A stretch of DNA of 64,000 nt from Bacteroidaceae bacterium (GCA_017464815.1 JAFTYI010000031.1:1-64000); one strand, 5' to 3'; shown: positions 42,710 through 52,473, counted from the first letter of the stretch. Notes: generated from the sequence alone by a model not told the origin. Translations and numbers: made by a program.

Positions 42710-43879
42710 ATGAAGAAACAGACACGAGCCATCCATACGGCATTCCAAAGCGTGGATGCATACCACGCCCTCGCCATGCCTGTCTATCACACGGCTGCCT
42801 ATGAGTTTGATACGGCGAATGCCATGGCCGACGCCTTTTGCGGACGTACGGAAATGCCCGATTACAGCCGGGTGACAAACCCTACGGTGACTTTTCTTGA
42901 GAATAAGGTGAAAGCATTGACCGGAGCAGTCCATGTCATCGCCATGAACTCGGGAATGGCTGCCATCGCCAATACATTGCTGGCTGTGGCAGGAACAGGG
43001 CGGAACATCGTCGCCTCGCGCCACATGTTCGGTAACACCTATGCACTGATTGCGGGAACCCTGCTCCGTTTCGGAGTGAAACCGAAGCTGTGCGACCTCA
43101 CCGACCTTGCAGCCGTCGGGCGGGCCATAGATGAGAATACTTGTTGCATCTATTTGGAAATCATCACCAACCCCCAACAGGAGGTGGCAGACTTGCGTGC
43201 CCTCTCGCAAATGGCAAAAGTCCGAGGCATCCCCCTGATAGCAGATACGACGATGATTCCTTTCACCGAATTCAGTGCGAAGGAGCTGGGAGTTGACATT
43301 GAGGTAGTGTCAAGCACCAAGTATCTCTCGGGCGGAGGCACTTCCATTGGCGGGCTGGTCATCGACTATGGCACTTGTCCGGGCTTCGGCAAACGGATGA
43401 AGACGGAAATGCTGCTCAATATGGGAGCCTATATGACGCCCCACGCAGCCTATATGCAGACGCTGGGGCTGGAGACACTGGATGCCCGCTACCGTGTGCA
43501 GTCGGCCAATGCACTTGAGTTGGCCAAACGCCTCCGTACATTGCCTGCCATCAGGCGGGTGACATACATCGGCTTGGAAGACAATCCCTTCCACCAATTG
43601 GCAAAAGAGCAGTTCGGCCCTACGGGTGGTGCTATGATGACCATCGACTTGGAGAGCCGCGAGGAGTGTTTCCGCTTCATCAACAAACTGGGGCTTATAC
43701 GCCGTGCAACCAACCTGTTTGACAACAGGTCGCTGGCCATTCATCCCGCCAGCACCATTTTCGGAAACTTCACCGACCGGCAACGCAAGCAGATGGATGT
43801 GTCTGACACCACCATCCGCCTCTCCATCGGGTTGGAGCATGTGGATGACTTGTTTGAGGACATAAAGAACAGCCTGTGA
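42710..43879 (+). CDS. Cys/Met-metabolism PLP enzyme (trans-sulfuration family)
   Basis: 389 residues from MKKQTRAIHTAFQSVDAYHA. The family's PLP Lys lies in VVSSTKYLSGGGTSIGG and the substrate Arg region near RLSIGLEHVDD. It could be an O-acetylhomoserine sulfhydrylase, a cystathionine gamma-synthase or a methionine gamma-lyase; sequence by eye does not decide. A more typical MetY is at 53585. Placed after the sulfur operon and 99 nt before the PatB-like gene on the same strand. Confidence 0.8.
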   Translation: MKKQTRAIHTAFQSVDAYHALAMPVYHTAAYEFDTANAMADAFCGRTEMPDYSRVTNPTVTFLENKVKALTGAVHVIAMNSGMAAIANTLLAVAGTGRNIVASRHMFGNTYALIAGTLLRFGVKPKLCDLTDLAAVGRAIDENTCCIYLEIITNPQQEVADLRALSQMAKVRGIPLIADTTMIPFTEFSAKELGVDIEVVSSTKYLSGGGTSIGGLVIDYGTCPGFGKRMKTEMLLNMGAYMTPHAAYMQTLGLETLDARYRVQSANALELAKRLRTLPAIRRVTYIGLEDNPFHQLAKEQFGPTGGAMMTIDLESREECFRFINKLGLIRRATNLFDNRSLAIHPASTIFGNFTDRQRKQMDVSDTTIRLSIGLEHVDDLFEDIKNSL

Positions 43880-43978
43880 CAGGCCACAGACAATCTGATA
43901 GGGAAACGTTTCCATTGGACAATAAAGCATGTTTTTTTCGTATATTCTTAATGAATAACAAATTAAAGAAGAGAGACT

Positions 43979-45154
43979 ATGGCAACATACGATTTTGACA
44001 AACTGACAGAACGCCGGGGCACGGGCTCATTGAAGTGGGATGCCTTGGCAGAACGCTACGGCAACGCCAACCTTCTTCCCCTGTGGGTGGCTGATATGGA
44101 CTTCGAGACTCCTCCTTTCATCGTCGATGCATTGAAGGAGCGGATGGAGCATCCCGTCTTCGGATATACCACAATCCCCGAAGACTATTGGACCACTATC
44201 GGCCAATGGATTGAGCATCATCATGGCTGGAAGGTCAGGCCTGAGTGGCTGACCTACATACCCGGCATTGTGAAAGGCATTGGCATGGCCATCAATGTTT
44301 TCGTGAAAGAGGATGAGAAGGTCATCATCCAACCGCCCGTCTATCATCCCTTCCGCTTGGTGCCCTTCGGAAACAACCGAGAGGTGGTGTACAATCCGCT
44401 CCGCCAAACTTCGGATGGGCTGTACGAGATGGACTTTGATAATCTTGAACAGGTGGCAGACGAGAAGTGCCGCATGCTGATACTCTCCAATCCACATAAC
44501 CCCGGTGGTGTCGTATGGGACAGGGAGACACTCGTGCGGCTGGCCGATTTCTGCTATCGGAAGAACATCGTGGTCATCTCTGATGAAATACATTGCGACA
44601 TGACACTTTGGGGTAACAAGCATATCCCCTTTGCGACTGTTTCACCTGAAGCCGAGGCATGCAGCATCACATTCGGCGCTCCGTCCAAGACATTCAACAT
44701 TGCCGGAATTGTCAGTTCGTATGCCATTGTCCCCAACGACAACCTTCGCACCCGTTTCTATAATTGGATGGGAGCCAACGAACTGAACTGGCCGACCCTC
44801 TTTGCCACCATTGCCACACAAGCCGCATTCCAAAAGGGTGAACAGTGGAGACAAGAAATGTTGCATTACGTGGAGGAGAACATTCTCTTTGTCGAGAGGT
44901 TTTGCAATGAACACATCCCTCAGGTGCGCCCCATCCGCCCGCAGGCCTCCTTCCTCGTATGGTTGGATTGCAGGTCTCTCGGCCTTTCACAACGCGAGTT
45001 GGTCTCCCTCTTTGTCGATAAAGCCGGACTCGCATTGAACGATGGTGCCATTTTCGGACGAGAGGGCGAAGGATTCATGCGCCTCAATGTAGGATGCCCC
45101 CAAAGCATCCTTCGCGAAGCGTTGGAGCGGTTGGAGAAAGCGGTGAATCAGTGA
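43979..45154 (+). CDS. MalY/PatB-family C-S lyase (cystathionine beta-lyase type)
   Basis: A 391-residue fold-type I aminotransferase-like enzyme. LWVADMDFETPPFIVDAL near residue 36, VISDEIHCDMTLWGNKHIPF and ITFGAPSKTFNIAGIVSSY (PLP Lys in PSK) are typical of MalY/PatB. These cleave cystathionine or other S-conjugates to homocysteine or a thiol, pyruvate and ammonia. The start is preceded by a purine-rich AGAAGAGAG. Its last 10 codons are the left copy of a 31-bp direct repeat whose right copy ends the AraC gene. Confidence 0.85.
   Translation: MATYDFDKLTERRGTGSLKWDALAERYGNANLLPLWVADMDFETPPFIVDALKERMEHPVFGYTTIPEDYWTTIGQWIEHHHGWKVRPEWLTYIPGIVKGIGMAINVFVKEDEKVIIQPPVYHPFRLVPFGNNREVVYNPLRQTSDGLYEMDFDNLEQVADEKCRMLILSNPHNPGGVVWDRETLVRLADFCYRKNIVVISDEIHCDMTLWGNKHIPFATVSPEAEACSITFGAPSKTFNIAGIVSSYAIVPNDNLRTRFYNWMGANELNWPTLFATIATQAAFQKGEQWRQEMLHYVEENILFVERFCNEHIPQVRPIRPQASFLVWLDCRSLGLSQRELVSLFVDKAGLALNDGAIFGREGEGFMRLNVGCPQSILREALERLEKAVNQ
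45122..45152 (+). repeat. left copy of a 31-bp direct repeat bracketing the efflux locus
   Basis: TTGGAGCGG-T-TGGAGAAAGCGG-TGAATCAGT at the 3' end of the PatB-like gene. 30 of 31 bases match 52441-52471. It encodes L-E-R-L-E-K-A-V-N-Q. Confidence 0.85.
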
Positions 45155-45196
45155 AGGGATTGAATAACTTTGATGCACAGAGGACTGTTTTCTGCA

Positions 45197-46303
45197 TCAA
45201 CTGTTCTTTTGGAAACTGACCACCGCCCACACCCCAGCCACTATTCCGTAGATACAGAGGGGGATGAACTGGCTTATGAGTTGCGGGAAAGTGCTCCCCT
45301 TCAGGTAAATGTCGCGCATGGCCGCAATGATGTAGCGCAACGGGTTGAGCCGGGTAGCTTCCTGCGCCCAATCAGGCATGGACGACAGGGGAGAAATCAA
45401 TCCGCTTGTAAGAACAAAGATTACGACGAAGAAAAACATCACAATAGCAGCCTGACGCATGTTCTCCGAATAATTGGAGACGGTAAGTCCCAATGACGAG
45501 ATGACGAAGATATAAACGATATTGAACAGGAAAATCAACGGGATACTACCGGCAGGAACTACTCCGTGGATTTTCCATGCCAATATCATCGAGAAAGCCA
45601 CAATAAACAGCCCTACTGTCCAGTAGGGAATCATCTTCGATAGGATAAACTCGATACGGCCAACGGGTGTCACATTGATTTGCTCTATCGTGCCACGCTC
45701 CTTCTCACCCACCACATTCAATGCAGGCAGGAATCCGACGAGCAACACAAGGGTCATGGACATCAGGGCTGGTATCATATAAGGTTTGTAATCAATCCCA
45801 GGATTGAAGAGGTAGCGAGGCTCCACACTCACCGGATGTTTGACGGACGTACCATTCTCAGCGGACAGTTCGCCAGCATATTGCATAACTATTTGTGTCA
45901 GATAGCCATTCCCTAAACCACCCTTCATCCCGTTAACGGCATTGACCGTTACCATCACCTCTGCCCCACCTGTGCGGTAGAGATTGCGTTCAAACTCATT
46001 CTCAATGGTTATGATGAAATCGACATCGCCCCGTTGAAGCAGGTCGTATGCCTGATTATAATTGTCACATACGGCAAAGAGGTTGAAGTATTCCGATGCC
46101 GATACTTTCTGCATCAAACGGGCTGACAGGGTTGAATGGTCACAATCGATGATGGCCAGATTCAGGTTCTTGATTTCTTGTGTGGCTATGCGGGGCACCA
46201 CATTGACCATGGCAAAAGGCAACACCACAAAAAAGAAGGGCAACAGATAGTTGCGGAACATCTGCTTGTACTCCTTCACCAAAAGATATCTCAGTGCTTT
46301 CAT
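45197..46303 (-). CDS. ABC-2 type transporter permease
   Basis: A 368-residue membrane protein: one N-terminal helix, a large periplasmic domain (about 45-175) and five to six helices in the C-terminal half, the layout of YbhR/YhhJ-like permeases. VGEKERGTIEQINVTPV is the family's coupling region. It pairs with the next permease; together with two ATPases, an HlyD and a TolC protein it forms a drug-efflux operon. Convergent with the PatB-like gene, 42 bp apart. Confidence 0.88.
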   Translation of the reverse strand: MKALRYLLVKEYKQMFRNYLLPFFFVVLPFAMVNVVPRIATQEIKNLNLAIIDCDHSTLSARLMQKVSASEYFNLFAVCDNYNQAYDLLQRGDVDFIITIENEFERNLYRTGGAEVMVTVNAVNGMKGGLGNGYLTQIVMQYAGELSAENGTSVKHPVSVEPRYLFNPGIDYKPYMIPALMSMTLVLLVGFLPALNVVGEKERGTIEQINVTPVGRIEFILSKMIPYWTVGLFIVAFSMILAWKIHGVVPAGSIPLIFLFNIVYIFVISSLGLTVSNYSENMRQAAIVMFFFVVIFVLTSGLISPLSSMPDWAQEATRLNPLRYIIAAMRDIYLKGSTFPQLISQFIPLCIYGIVAGVWAVVSFQKNS

Positions 46304-46324
46304 CTCTTTATTCCTCCTCTCCTT

Positions 46325-47455
46325 TTATTCCAATCTTGTTTTAAACAGTTTCCATGATAGCAACAGAAGTGCCACACCCTCCACTATCAGACAAACAATC
46401 TCCTTTATTACATACCTAAATTCTACGCCTTGAATCATAATCTTGCGCGAAGCCGAGATGAACCATTTGGTGGGGACGATGTTGCTGACCACCTGTGCCG
46501 GTGCGGGCATACTCTCGATGGGGAACACCATACCCGACAGGTAGATGGCCGGGACAATCAGCAACAACGAGATAAGCATAGCAGCCAACTGGGTGTTGAC
46601 ACAAGTGGAGATAAGCAACCCCAGCATCAACGATGTAAAAATGTAGATGAAGGACGTCAGCAGGTAAGTTGCAAGACTCCCCACCATCGGCACATCCATC
46701 ATGAAGTTGGTGATGCAAAGGATAGTGGCCAAGTTGAACAACGAGATAACCATGTAGGGTACTAACTTGGCCAACACAATGTAGATGGCCGGAAGGGGCG
46801 AAGCCAGCAGAATCTCCATGGTGCCCATCTCCCGTTCGCGAACGATGGCAATGGAGGTCATCATACAACAGATGAGCAACATAATCAAGCCCACCACCCC
46901 CGGCACGAAGTTCACTTCCGAGCGTTGTTGGGGGTTGAACAACATCCGGCTATTCACCTTGATGTTGAAACTTCCTGCTTCTTCCCCCACTCCCAGGCGG
47001 GAAAAGTTCTGTTGTAGCAACTCCTTTTGGAAACTGGCTATCACTTGTTGGGCATACGCCACGCGCACACTCCCTTGGTTAGGCTCGCTACCATCGGAAA
47101 GAATCTGTATGGTGGCATCCTGCGAATGGAGAATACGGTTGGCAAATTCACTTCCAAATACCACCACTAAGTCAATGTCGCCCTTACGAAACAGTGTCTC
47201 GGCATCGGCTTCAGTCTGCACCTCACCCATATAGGTGAAATATTTGTTGGCTGCAAAGCGCTCCGTTATCTGCGAGGTATAGATGTCGTGCGACTGGTCA
47301 ATGATGGCCACCCTTATGTCAGTCACTTCATTCTTGATGACATCCCCGAGGAGCACCACCATGACAAGTGGCATGGCAAGAAGAATGAGTAGCGAGCGCG
47401 AATCGCGAAAGATATGTATGAACTCCTTTCGCACAAAGGACAAGAATTGCTTCAT
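46325..47455 (-). CDS. ABC-2 type transporter permease (second)
   Basis: A 376-residue protein of the same layout as its neighbour: N-terminal helix, periplasmic domain, then helices, with IVREREMGTMEILLASPLPA as the coupling region. Corresponds to YbhS in the YbhFSR exporter. The two permeases are 21 nt apart, consistent with a heterodimer. Confidence 0.88.
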   Translation of the reverse strand: MKQFLSFVRKEFIHIFRDSRSLLILLAMPLVMVVLLGDVIKNEVTDIRVAIIDQSHDIYTSQITERFAANKYFTYMGEVQTEADAETLFRKGDIDLVVVFGSEFANRILHSQDATIQILSDGSEPNQGSVRVAYAQQVIASFQKELLQQNFSRLGVGEEAGSFNIKVNSRMLFNPQQRSEVNFVPGVVGLIMLLICCMMTSIAIVREREMGTMEILLASPLPAIYIVLAKLVPYMVISLFNLATILCITNFMMDVPMVGSLATYLLTSFIYIFTSLMLGLLISTCVNTQLAAMLISLLLIVPAIYLSGMVFPIESMPAPAQVVSNIVPTKWFISASRKIMIQGVEFRYVIKEIVCLIVEGVALLLLSWKLFKTRLE

Positions 47456-47527
47456 TTTTTTCTTTTCTTTGTTATTTAAGTATCATAAGTAGAAATACTT
47501 ATATTTCTTGTATTCAGGCGGTCTTTT

Positions 47528-47555
47528 GTCATCCTGAGCGGAGTCAAAGGATCTG
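47528..47555. repeat. dispersed repeat in the efflux operon spacer
   Basis: TCATCCTGAGCGGAGTCAAA followed by GGATCTG matches a short motif seen between genes in many bacterial genomes. Just upstream TAAGTAT (47477-47483) mirrors ATACTTA (47495-47501). Both lie in the 130-bp spacer between permease and ATPase genes. Confidence 0.5.
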
Positions 47556-47585
47556 CCAGTCGAACATTTAGTGAGGTGTATGCGT

Positions 47586-48332
47586 TCAGCCATCTCCCCG
47601 TTTTGCTTTTCGGGCAAGGGTGTAGAACACATCATACATGGTGCTTACACCGAACATCTGCTTCAGATTGGCAGGAGTGTCCAGCGCCTCGATTTTCCCA
47701 TCGACCATGATACTGACCCGATCACAATATTCGGCCTCATCCATGTAATGAGTGGTCACAAACACGGTGATTCCCCTGTCGGACGCTCGGTAGATGAGTT
47801 CCCAAAACTGACGTCGGGTGACGGGGTCAACTCCTCCCGTAGGCTCGTCCAAGAAAACAATCTTCGGGTCGTGGAAGATGGCCAGCGAGAAGGCCAACTT
47901 CTGTTTCCAACCAAGGGGGAGCGACTTCACCATCGTGCGACGTTCAGAAGCGAACCCCAGTTCTTGTAGCAGGTCAGCCATCTTCTCCTTCACCTTTGCC
48001 GGAGTCATGCCGTAGATGCCTCCGAAAAGTTTCAGATTCTCCTCCACCGTGAGGTCATCGTAGAGGGAGAACTTTTGGCTCATATACCCGATGTGGCGTT
48101 TTACCTGTTCGTGCTCCCGAGCCACATCATATCCTGCCACCGATGCTTTGCCATCCGAGGGTTGTGAGAGTCCGCAAAGCATCCGCATGGCGGTAGTTTT
48201 TCCCGCTCCATTGGCTCCGAGGAATCCGAATATCTCTCCTTCGCGGACTTCGAACGACACGTGGTCGGTAGCCACAAAATCGCCGAATTGCTTGGTCAGT
48301 CCTTCTGCCTTAATTACTATCTTGTCAGTCAT
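47586..48332 (-). CDS. ABC transporter ATP-binding protein
   Basis: A 248-residue ATPase: Walker A GANGAGKTT, Walker B VFLDEPTGGVDP, His-switch VTTHYMDEAEYCD. The signature reads S-L-P-L-G-W-K-Q-K instead of LSGGx, so this half-site may be weak. It corresponds to one half of YbhF, with the next gene as the other half. 5 nt separate the two. Confidence 0.9.
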   Translation of the reverse strand: MTDKIVIKAEGLTKQFGDFVATDHVSFEVREGEIFGFLGANGAGKTTAMRMLCGLSQPSDGKASVAGYDVAREHEQVKRHIGYMSQKFSLYDDLTVEENLKLFGGIYGMTPAKVKEKMADLLQELGFASERRTMVKSLPLGWKQKLAFSLAIFHDPKIVFLDEPTGGVDPVTRRQFWELIYRASDRGITVFVTTHYMDEAEYCDRVSIMVDGKIEALDTPANLKQMFGVSTMYDVFYTLARKAKRGDG

Positions 48333-48337
48333 ACGCT

Positions 48338-49255
48338 CTATCCTTTTTGCAAATTCATGAAGCAGTCCTCAATGGAAGGCTTTACTTTCTCCACATGAAT
48401 ATCTTGATGTCCCTCCTCTTGAAGCACCTGTGTCAAAGCCTCCATGGTTATGACGGATGCATCCACCGTGACATGATGCTCTTCTCCGAAAGCGAAAGCG
48501 CTCTTGATGCCCTTGATGTCCCGCAAGTCAGTCAAGAGTTTGTGCATCCGGTCACTACGTACAGCCCACAGGGTCTCTGTGTAATCATCAATGATGCCTT
48601 GTGGAGAGTCGATGGTCAGGAACCTGCCGTTTTGGATGAGGGCTATACAGTCGCACTGTGTAGCCTCATCCATATAAGGAGTGGAAACCACAATGCTCAG
48701 GTGGAAATTCCTTTTCAGTTTCTGAAGCATCTCCCAAAACTCTTTGCGGCTTACGGGGTCAACTCCCGTGGTCGGCTCATCCAAGAACAGGACGTGCGGA
48801 GCATGGATGAGTGCACAGGACAAGGCCAGCTTCTGTTTCATCCCCCCCGAGAGTTTGCCTGCCTTCCTTTTCTTGAAAGGTTCTATCTGTCGGTAGATGT
48901 CTTCTATCAGATGATAGTTCTCCTCGATGCTTGTGTTGAACACGGTGGCAAAGAATGAAAGGTTTTCCTCCACCGTCATGTCCTGATAGAGCGAGAAGCG
49001 TCCGGGCATATAGCCAATGTGCTGGCGGATGCACTTGTAGTCCTTCACCACATCGTATCCATCGACAACCGCACTCCCCGAGTCGGCCAGTATGAGAGTG
49101 GTCAGTATCCTGAACAGGGAGGTTTTGCCTGATCCGTCAGGACCTATTATCCCGAATATTTCTCCGGGCTCGACGTTGAAACTGACATCTTGCAAGGCCA
49201 CGGTCTTCCCCTTGTTGTAGGCTTTGCTGATGTTTCTGACGGAAATGATACTCAT
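48338..49255 (-). CDS. ABC transporter ATP-binding protein (second)
   Basis: A 305-residue ATPase: Walker A GPDGSGKTS, signature LSGGMKQKLALS, Walker B VLFLDEPTTGVDP, switch STPYMDEATQCD (Pro-Tyr instead of His at the usual switch position). A C-terminal ~75-residue domain follows, as in drug-exporting ATPases. With the preceding gene it probably makes an asymmetric nucleotide-binding pair. Confidence 0.9.
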   Translation of the reverse strand: MSIISVRNISKAYNKGKTVALQDVSFNVEPGEIFGIIGPDGSGKTSLFRILTTLILADSGSAVVDGYDVVKDYKCIRQHIGYMPGRFSLYQDMTVEENLSFFATVFNTSIEENYHLIEDIYRQIEPFKKRKAGKLSGGMKQKLALSCALIHAPHVLFLDEPTTGVDPVSRKEFWEMLQKLKRNFHLSIVVSTPYMDEATQCDCIALIQNGRFLTIDSPQGIIDDYTETLWAVRSDRMHKLLTDLRDIKGIKSAFAFGEEHHVTVDASVITMEALTQVLQEEGHQDIHVEKVKPSIEDCFMNLQKG

Positions 49256-49266
49256 GGCATACTTGA

Positions 49267-50163
49267 TTAGAATTTCACATCGCCATACATGCCCCGTTTG
49301 ATGGTGCCGTCGTTCTTCACGTCAATCTTGATGGCATAGACAAGGTTGGAGCGTTCGTCGCGTGTCTGGATGGTCTTGGGAGTGAACTCGGCTTCGCTGC
49401 TTATCCACGAAACCACCCCGTCGTATTCCTTACGCTCGTCTTCTCCCAAGTCGGCATATACCTTCACCTGTTGTCCCAACTCCAAGGTGGTCAGTTGGTT
49501 GGCGGTAATGTATGCTCTCAGTTTGAGGTTGCTGATGTCTCCCACCTTGAAGAGCGGGCGTCCCATGGAGGCAAATTCTCCCTGCTGGGCATATTTGGAC
49601 AACACGACACCTTCTATAGGGCTCTTGATAAAGCAGTTGGCCAACTGGTCTTCGATTTGTCTGATTTGTGCCACAATCCCTGCACTTTGGCCATTGAGGC
49701 TGGTGTTTGCACTTCCGATCTGTTCGGAGGTGGCACTCAACTGTTTCTCCAGCACCTGCAGGTTGTAGTTGATGTCATCCAATTGCTTTTGCGAGGCGGC
49801 ATTTGCCTTTATGAGTTCCTGAAAACGCTTCTGTTCCTTCTTCAGGTTGGCGATTTGTTGGCGAAGGGAGGCCAGCTGGCGTGTCTCGTCCAACTTGCGA
49901 CTATCGGTGGCCGAAAGAGTAGCCACGAGCTGTTCCTTCTTCAACACCCATTGTGTAGTATCAATGTGTCCCACTGCCACATCCGGCTGTAGTCCAACTC
50001 CTTCCTCTATCTGCAAACACTTGATTTCACCGGCCACCTTTGCCGACACGATGATTTCTGTAGCTTCAAACACTCCAGAGGCATCCGCCTCCTGTTCACC
50101 GTTTCCACAAGCAGGGAAAAGCACTGTGACTATAGCTCCAAGTAACAACTTACAGTTTTTCAT
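49267..50163 (-). CDS. HlyD-family periplasmic adaptor lipoprotein
   Basis: A 298-residue membrane-fusion protein. MKNCKLLLGAIVTVLFPAC ends in a lipobox Cys. The lipoyl half (about 30-60), a long coiled coil (about 75-165) and the beta-barrel with DQLANCFIKSPIEGVVLSKY are seen. It bridges the inner-membrane ABC exporter and TolC. YbhG is the closest functional analogue by context. Confidence 0.9.
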   Translation of the reverse strand: MKNCKLLLGAIVTVLFPACGNGEQEADASGVFEATEIIVSAKVAGEIKCLQIEEGVGLQPDVAVGHIDTTQWVLKKEQLVATLSATDSRKLDETRQLASLRQQIANLKKEQKRFQELIKANAASQKQLDDINYNLQVLEKQLSATSEQIGSANTSLNGQSAGIVAQIRQIEDQLANCFIKSPIEGVVLSKYAQQGEFASMGRPLFKVGDISNLKLRAYITANQLTTLELGQQVKVYADLGEDERKEYDGVVSWISSEAEFTPKTIQTRDERSNLVYAIKIDVKNDGTIKRGMYGDVKF

Positions 50164-50175
50164 ATATCTTTGTCT

Positions 50176-51456
50176 TTATTGGTTTACCGTATGTTTCAAT
50201 TCATAAATGGTCTTCAGCAGTTCTATCTCACGAGCCGAACGTGCCGTGGTAGCTTGTGCCTCTTCTGTAATCTTCCGCAACAGGTCATTAGTGTCAATAA
50301 TGCCGTTTTCCAGTTTTGCTTCAGCAGCCTTCCGCACCGAGCGACGCAGGGAGACAATCTTGTCATCATCTGCCAAAGCACTCTTCAAGCTCATGATTAC
50401 GCCATTCTCCTGAGTGGCCTGAAGCGAGGTGTTGAACAGGAAGACGTCGCGCTGGACATTCACCTGCTGCTGTGCTGTGCGCAACTTCTGAAGCGTGTTC
50501 TTTTTCGTGTAGAAGGCACCGATACTCCAGTTCATCCTCACACCCACCATTGCATTCCAAGACCAGTCATCGTTCATCATGCCCTCGAACATATCCATAC
50601 CCGGATAGCCATAATAGCCTTGCGCAAACAGGCTGAGCCGAGGCATGACAGAGGTTTTCGCGAGGCGTTCTTGGGCAGCTATGCGACCAGCCTTTGCATC
50701 AAAAAGCGCAAGCTCCGGGCGTGCCGGTTCAAGGGTAGTCGGCTCTGCCACGTCAGGACGTGTCAGTTTTCCATCTCCAAGAGACTTCCCGATTAACAAT
50801 TCCAGCATTTTGCGGTAGCTCTGACGGGATGCTTCCATAGCGGTGATTTGTTGCCCCACGGTGAGCAGTTCGGCCTCGATGACGTACACATCACTCTGTA
50901 TGGCTATGCCATTCTGTTGCAACGTGCACACCTTCTCCAAGTTACTCTGCAACAGCTCCTTGGTGAGACTCGTCTGCCCGATACGTTCATCCAAGAGCAG
51001 GATGCCGAAATAGATGTTGTTCACCCTGCCCTCCAAGGTGTACAGGCTGACATTCGTGGCAGCGCGTTGCTCATTGGCCTCGCCACGGGCAATGGCCCGT
51101 TCGGCCTTCGATTTTCCACCATCCCAAATGTGCTGGTTCAGTTCGAGGGCCAGTTTGTACTGGTCCTTTTCCATCCCCGGCATATTCACTCCCTGTTTGC
51201 TCAACATGCCAGCGAGCGCATCGGGATAAGTCGGCACATCCGTCTGCCAAGTGGCTTGGGCAGCAATGCCGATTTGGGGTATCCATCCGCGAGCCACATT
51301 AGATAAGGTATAGGACTCTGTTTTCGAAATCAAATCGTACTGCCTGATTTCGGGATAATGCTCCCTTGCCAAGCGGTGACATTCGTCAAGCGATGGTTGG
51401 GCCACACCCGCCATGACCACCAACGATGAGCATAAAAGCAACATGAATCGCATCAT
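50176..51456 (-). CDS. TolC-family outer membrane efflux protein
   Basis: A 426-residue protein with signal peptide MMRFMLLLCSSLVVMAGVA and two TolC-type repeats of long coiled-coil helices (SLDECHRLAREHYPEI is the usual opening). First gene of the leftward efflux operon; 12 nt before the HlyD gene. Divergent from the AraC regulator, sharing a 174-bp control region. Confidence 0.9.
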   Translation of the reverse strand: MMRFMLLLCSSLVVMAGVAQPSLDECHRLAREHYPEIRQYDLISKTESYTLSNVARGWIPQIGIAAQATWQTDVPTYPDALAGMLSKQGVNMPGMEKDQYKLALELNQHIWDGGKSKAERAIARGEANEQRAATNVSLYTLEGRVNNIYFGILLLDERIGQTSLTKELLQSNLEKVCTLQQNGIAIQSDVYVIEAELLTVGQQITAMEASRQSYRKMLELLIGKSLGDGKLTRPDVAEPTTLEPARPELALFDAKAGRIAAQERLAKTSVMPRLSLFAQGYYGYPGMDMFEGMMNDDWSWNAMVGVRMNWSIGAFYTKKNTLQKLRTAQQQVNVQRDVFLFNTSLQATQENGVIMSLKSALADDDKIVSLRRSVRKAAEAKLENGIIDTNDLLRKITEEAQATTARSAREIELLKTIYELKHTVNQ

Positions 51457-51630
51457 AATTCTTCTCTTTTTTAGGCATTATTAGTTTTCACGATGCAAAA
51501 TTATACCCAATATCAGAGGCGTACAATGCCAATAATAGGCTTAAATTGAGCAAAAAGCGATATTGCGGCATAAAAACCTATATTTTATTCATGTTTTTAT
51601 GTAATTTTGCATCATCAAGCCCGATTCAGG

Positions 51631-52473
51631 ATGGACAAGTGGATATATAATTCGGAAATACTCAACACACAAGGGAGAGCAGGCATCTACATGTGTGTCA
51701 AGGGAGAAGCCCAATTGCTCATAAATGGCAAGCTGTTCCTCTTTGAGCGAGGTTTCATCAGTGCCATCAGCCCCCTTCTGCACATACAGATACTCTCGCG
51801 AAGCAACGATTGTGAGTTCCTGATTGTGACGGAAAAGGTTGAACACGTCTTTCCTACGGGGAGAAAATTCATGGACATCATCCTGGAAATGCGCCGCTAT
51901 AATGATGTGGTATTCCGTGCCGATGAGGAATTCATCCGGTTCGTCACCCGACGATGCCAACGGATTGACGAGAAAAGAACTGTTCTTGAACATTCCACAG
52001 ACGAAAGGGAAAAACGTCTGTATGCATCCATGGTTTACCTGCTTGTGCAGGAACTTGCTGTTGAGGTGTTGGCCTTGGCCCATAGCAGGGCAAAGGTGAA
52101 GCCCGTGGAGGTCGATAAGAACACGGCCATTGCCTTTCAGTTCATCTGTTCGGTGAACATGAATCCTACCCACAACCGCTCAGTTGCCTTTTATGCAGAA
52201 GAGGCGGGACTCTCCGTCGGACATTTCACACGCATAGTGAAGGGGTGCACCCAAAAGACTCCCACCGAGTGGATTATCTTTTTCACCATCACCATGGCCA
52301 AGAACCTGTTGGAGAACAGCAAAATGAGCATCAAGGAAATCGCATCGGAGCTCCATTTCCCTGAGCAGTTCACTTTCCGCAAATATTTCAAACAACATGC
52401 GGGAGTGTCCCCCAAGCAGTACCGCCAGCTTCAAGGAGAGTTGGAGCGGCTGGAGAAAGCGGTGAATCAGTAA
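51631..52473 (+). CDS. AraC-family transcriptional regulator
   Basis: 280 residues from MDKWIYNSEILNTQGRAGIY. N-terminal sensor half, then two helix-turn-helix motifs, FYAEEAGLSVGHFTRIVK and IKEIASELHFPEQFTFRKYF, ending in GVSPKQYRQLQ. A -7 TAATTTTG lies at 51602-51609, so the leader is short. Divergent from the efflux operon, which it probably controls. Its last ten codons (LERLEKAVNQ) are nearly identical to the end of the PatB-like gene 7.3 kb away and are unlike a normal AraC tail. Confidence 0.9.
   Translation: MDKWIYNSEILNTQGRAGIYMCVKGEAQLLINGKLFLFERGFISAISPLLHIQILSRSNDCEFLIVTEKVEHVFPTGRKFMDIILEMRRYNDVVFRADEEFIRFVTRRCQRIDEKRTVLEHSTDEREKRLYASMVYLLVQELAVEVLALAHSRAKVKPVEVDKNTAIAFQFICSVNMNPTHNRSVAFYAEEAGLSVGHFTRIVKGCTQKTPTEWIIFFTITMAKNLLENSKMSIKEIASELHFPEQFTFRKYFKQHAGVSPKQYRQLQGELERLEKAVNQ
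52441..52471 (+). repeat. right copy of the 31-bp direct repeat
   Basis: Differs from 45122-45152 at one base (C for T) and forms the 3' end of the AraC gene in the same reading frame. The stop codon is TAA here and TGA at the other copy. Confidence 0.85.
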
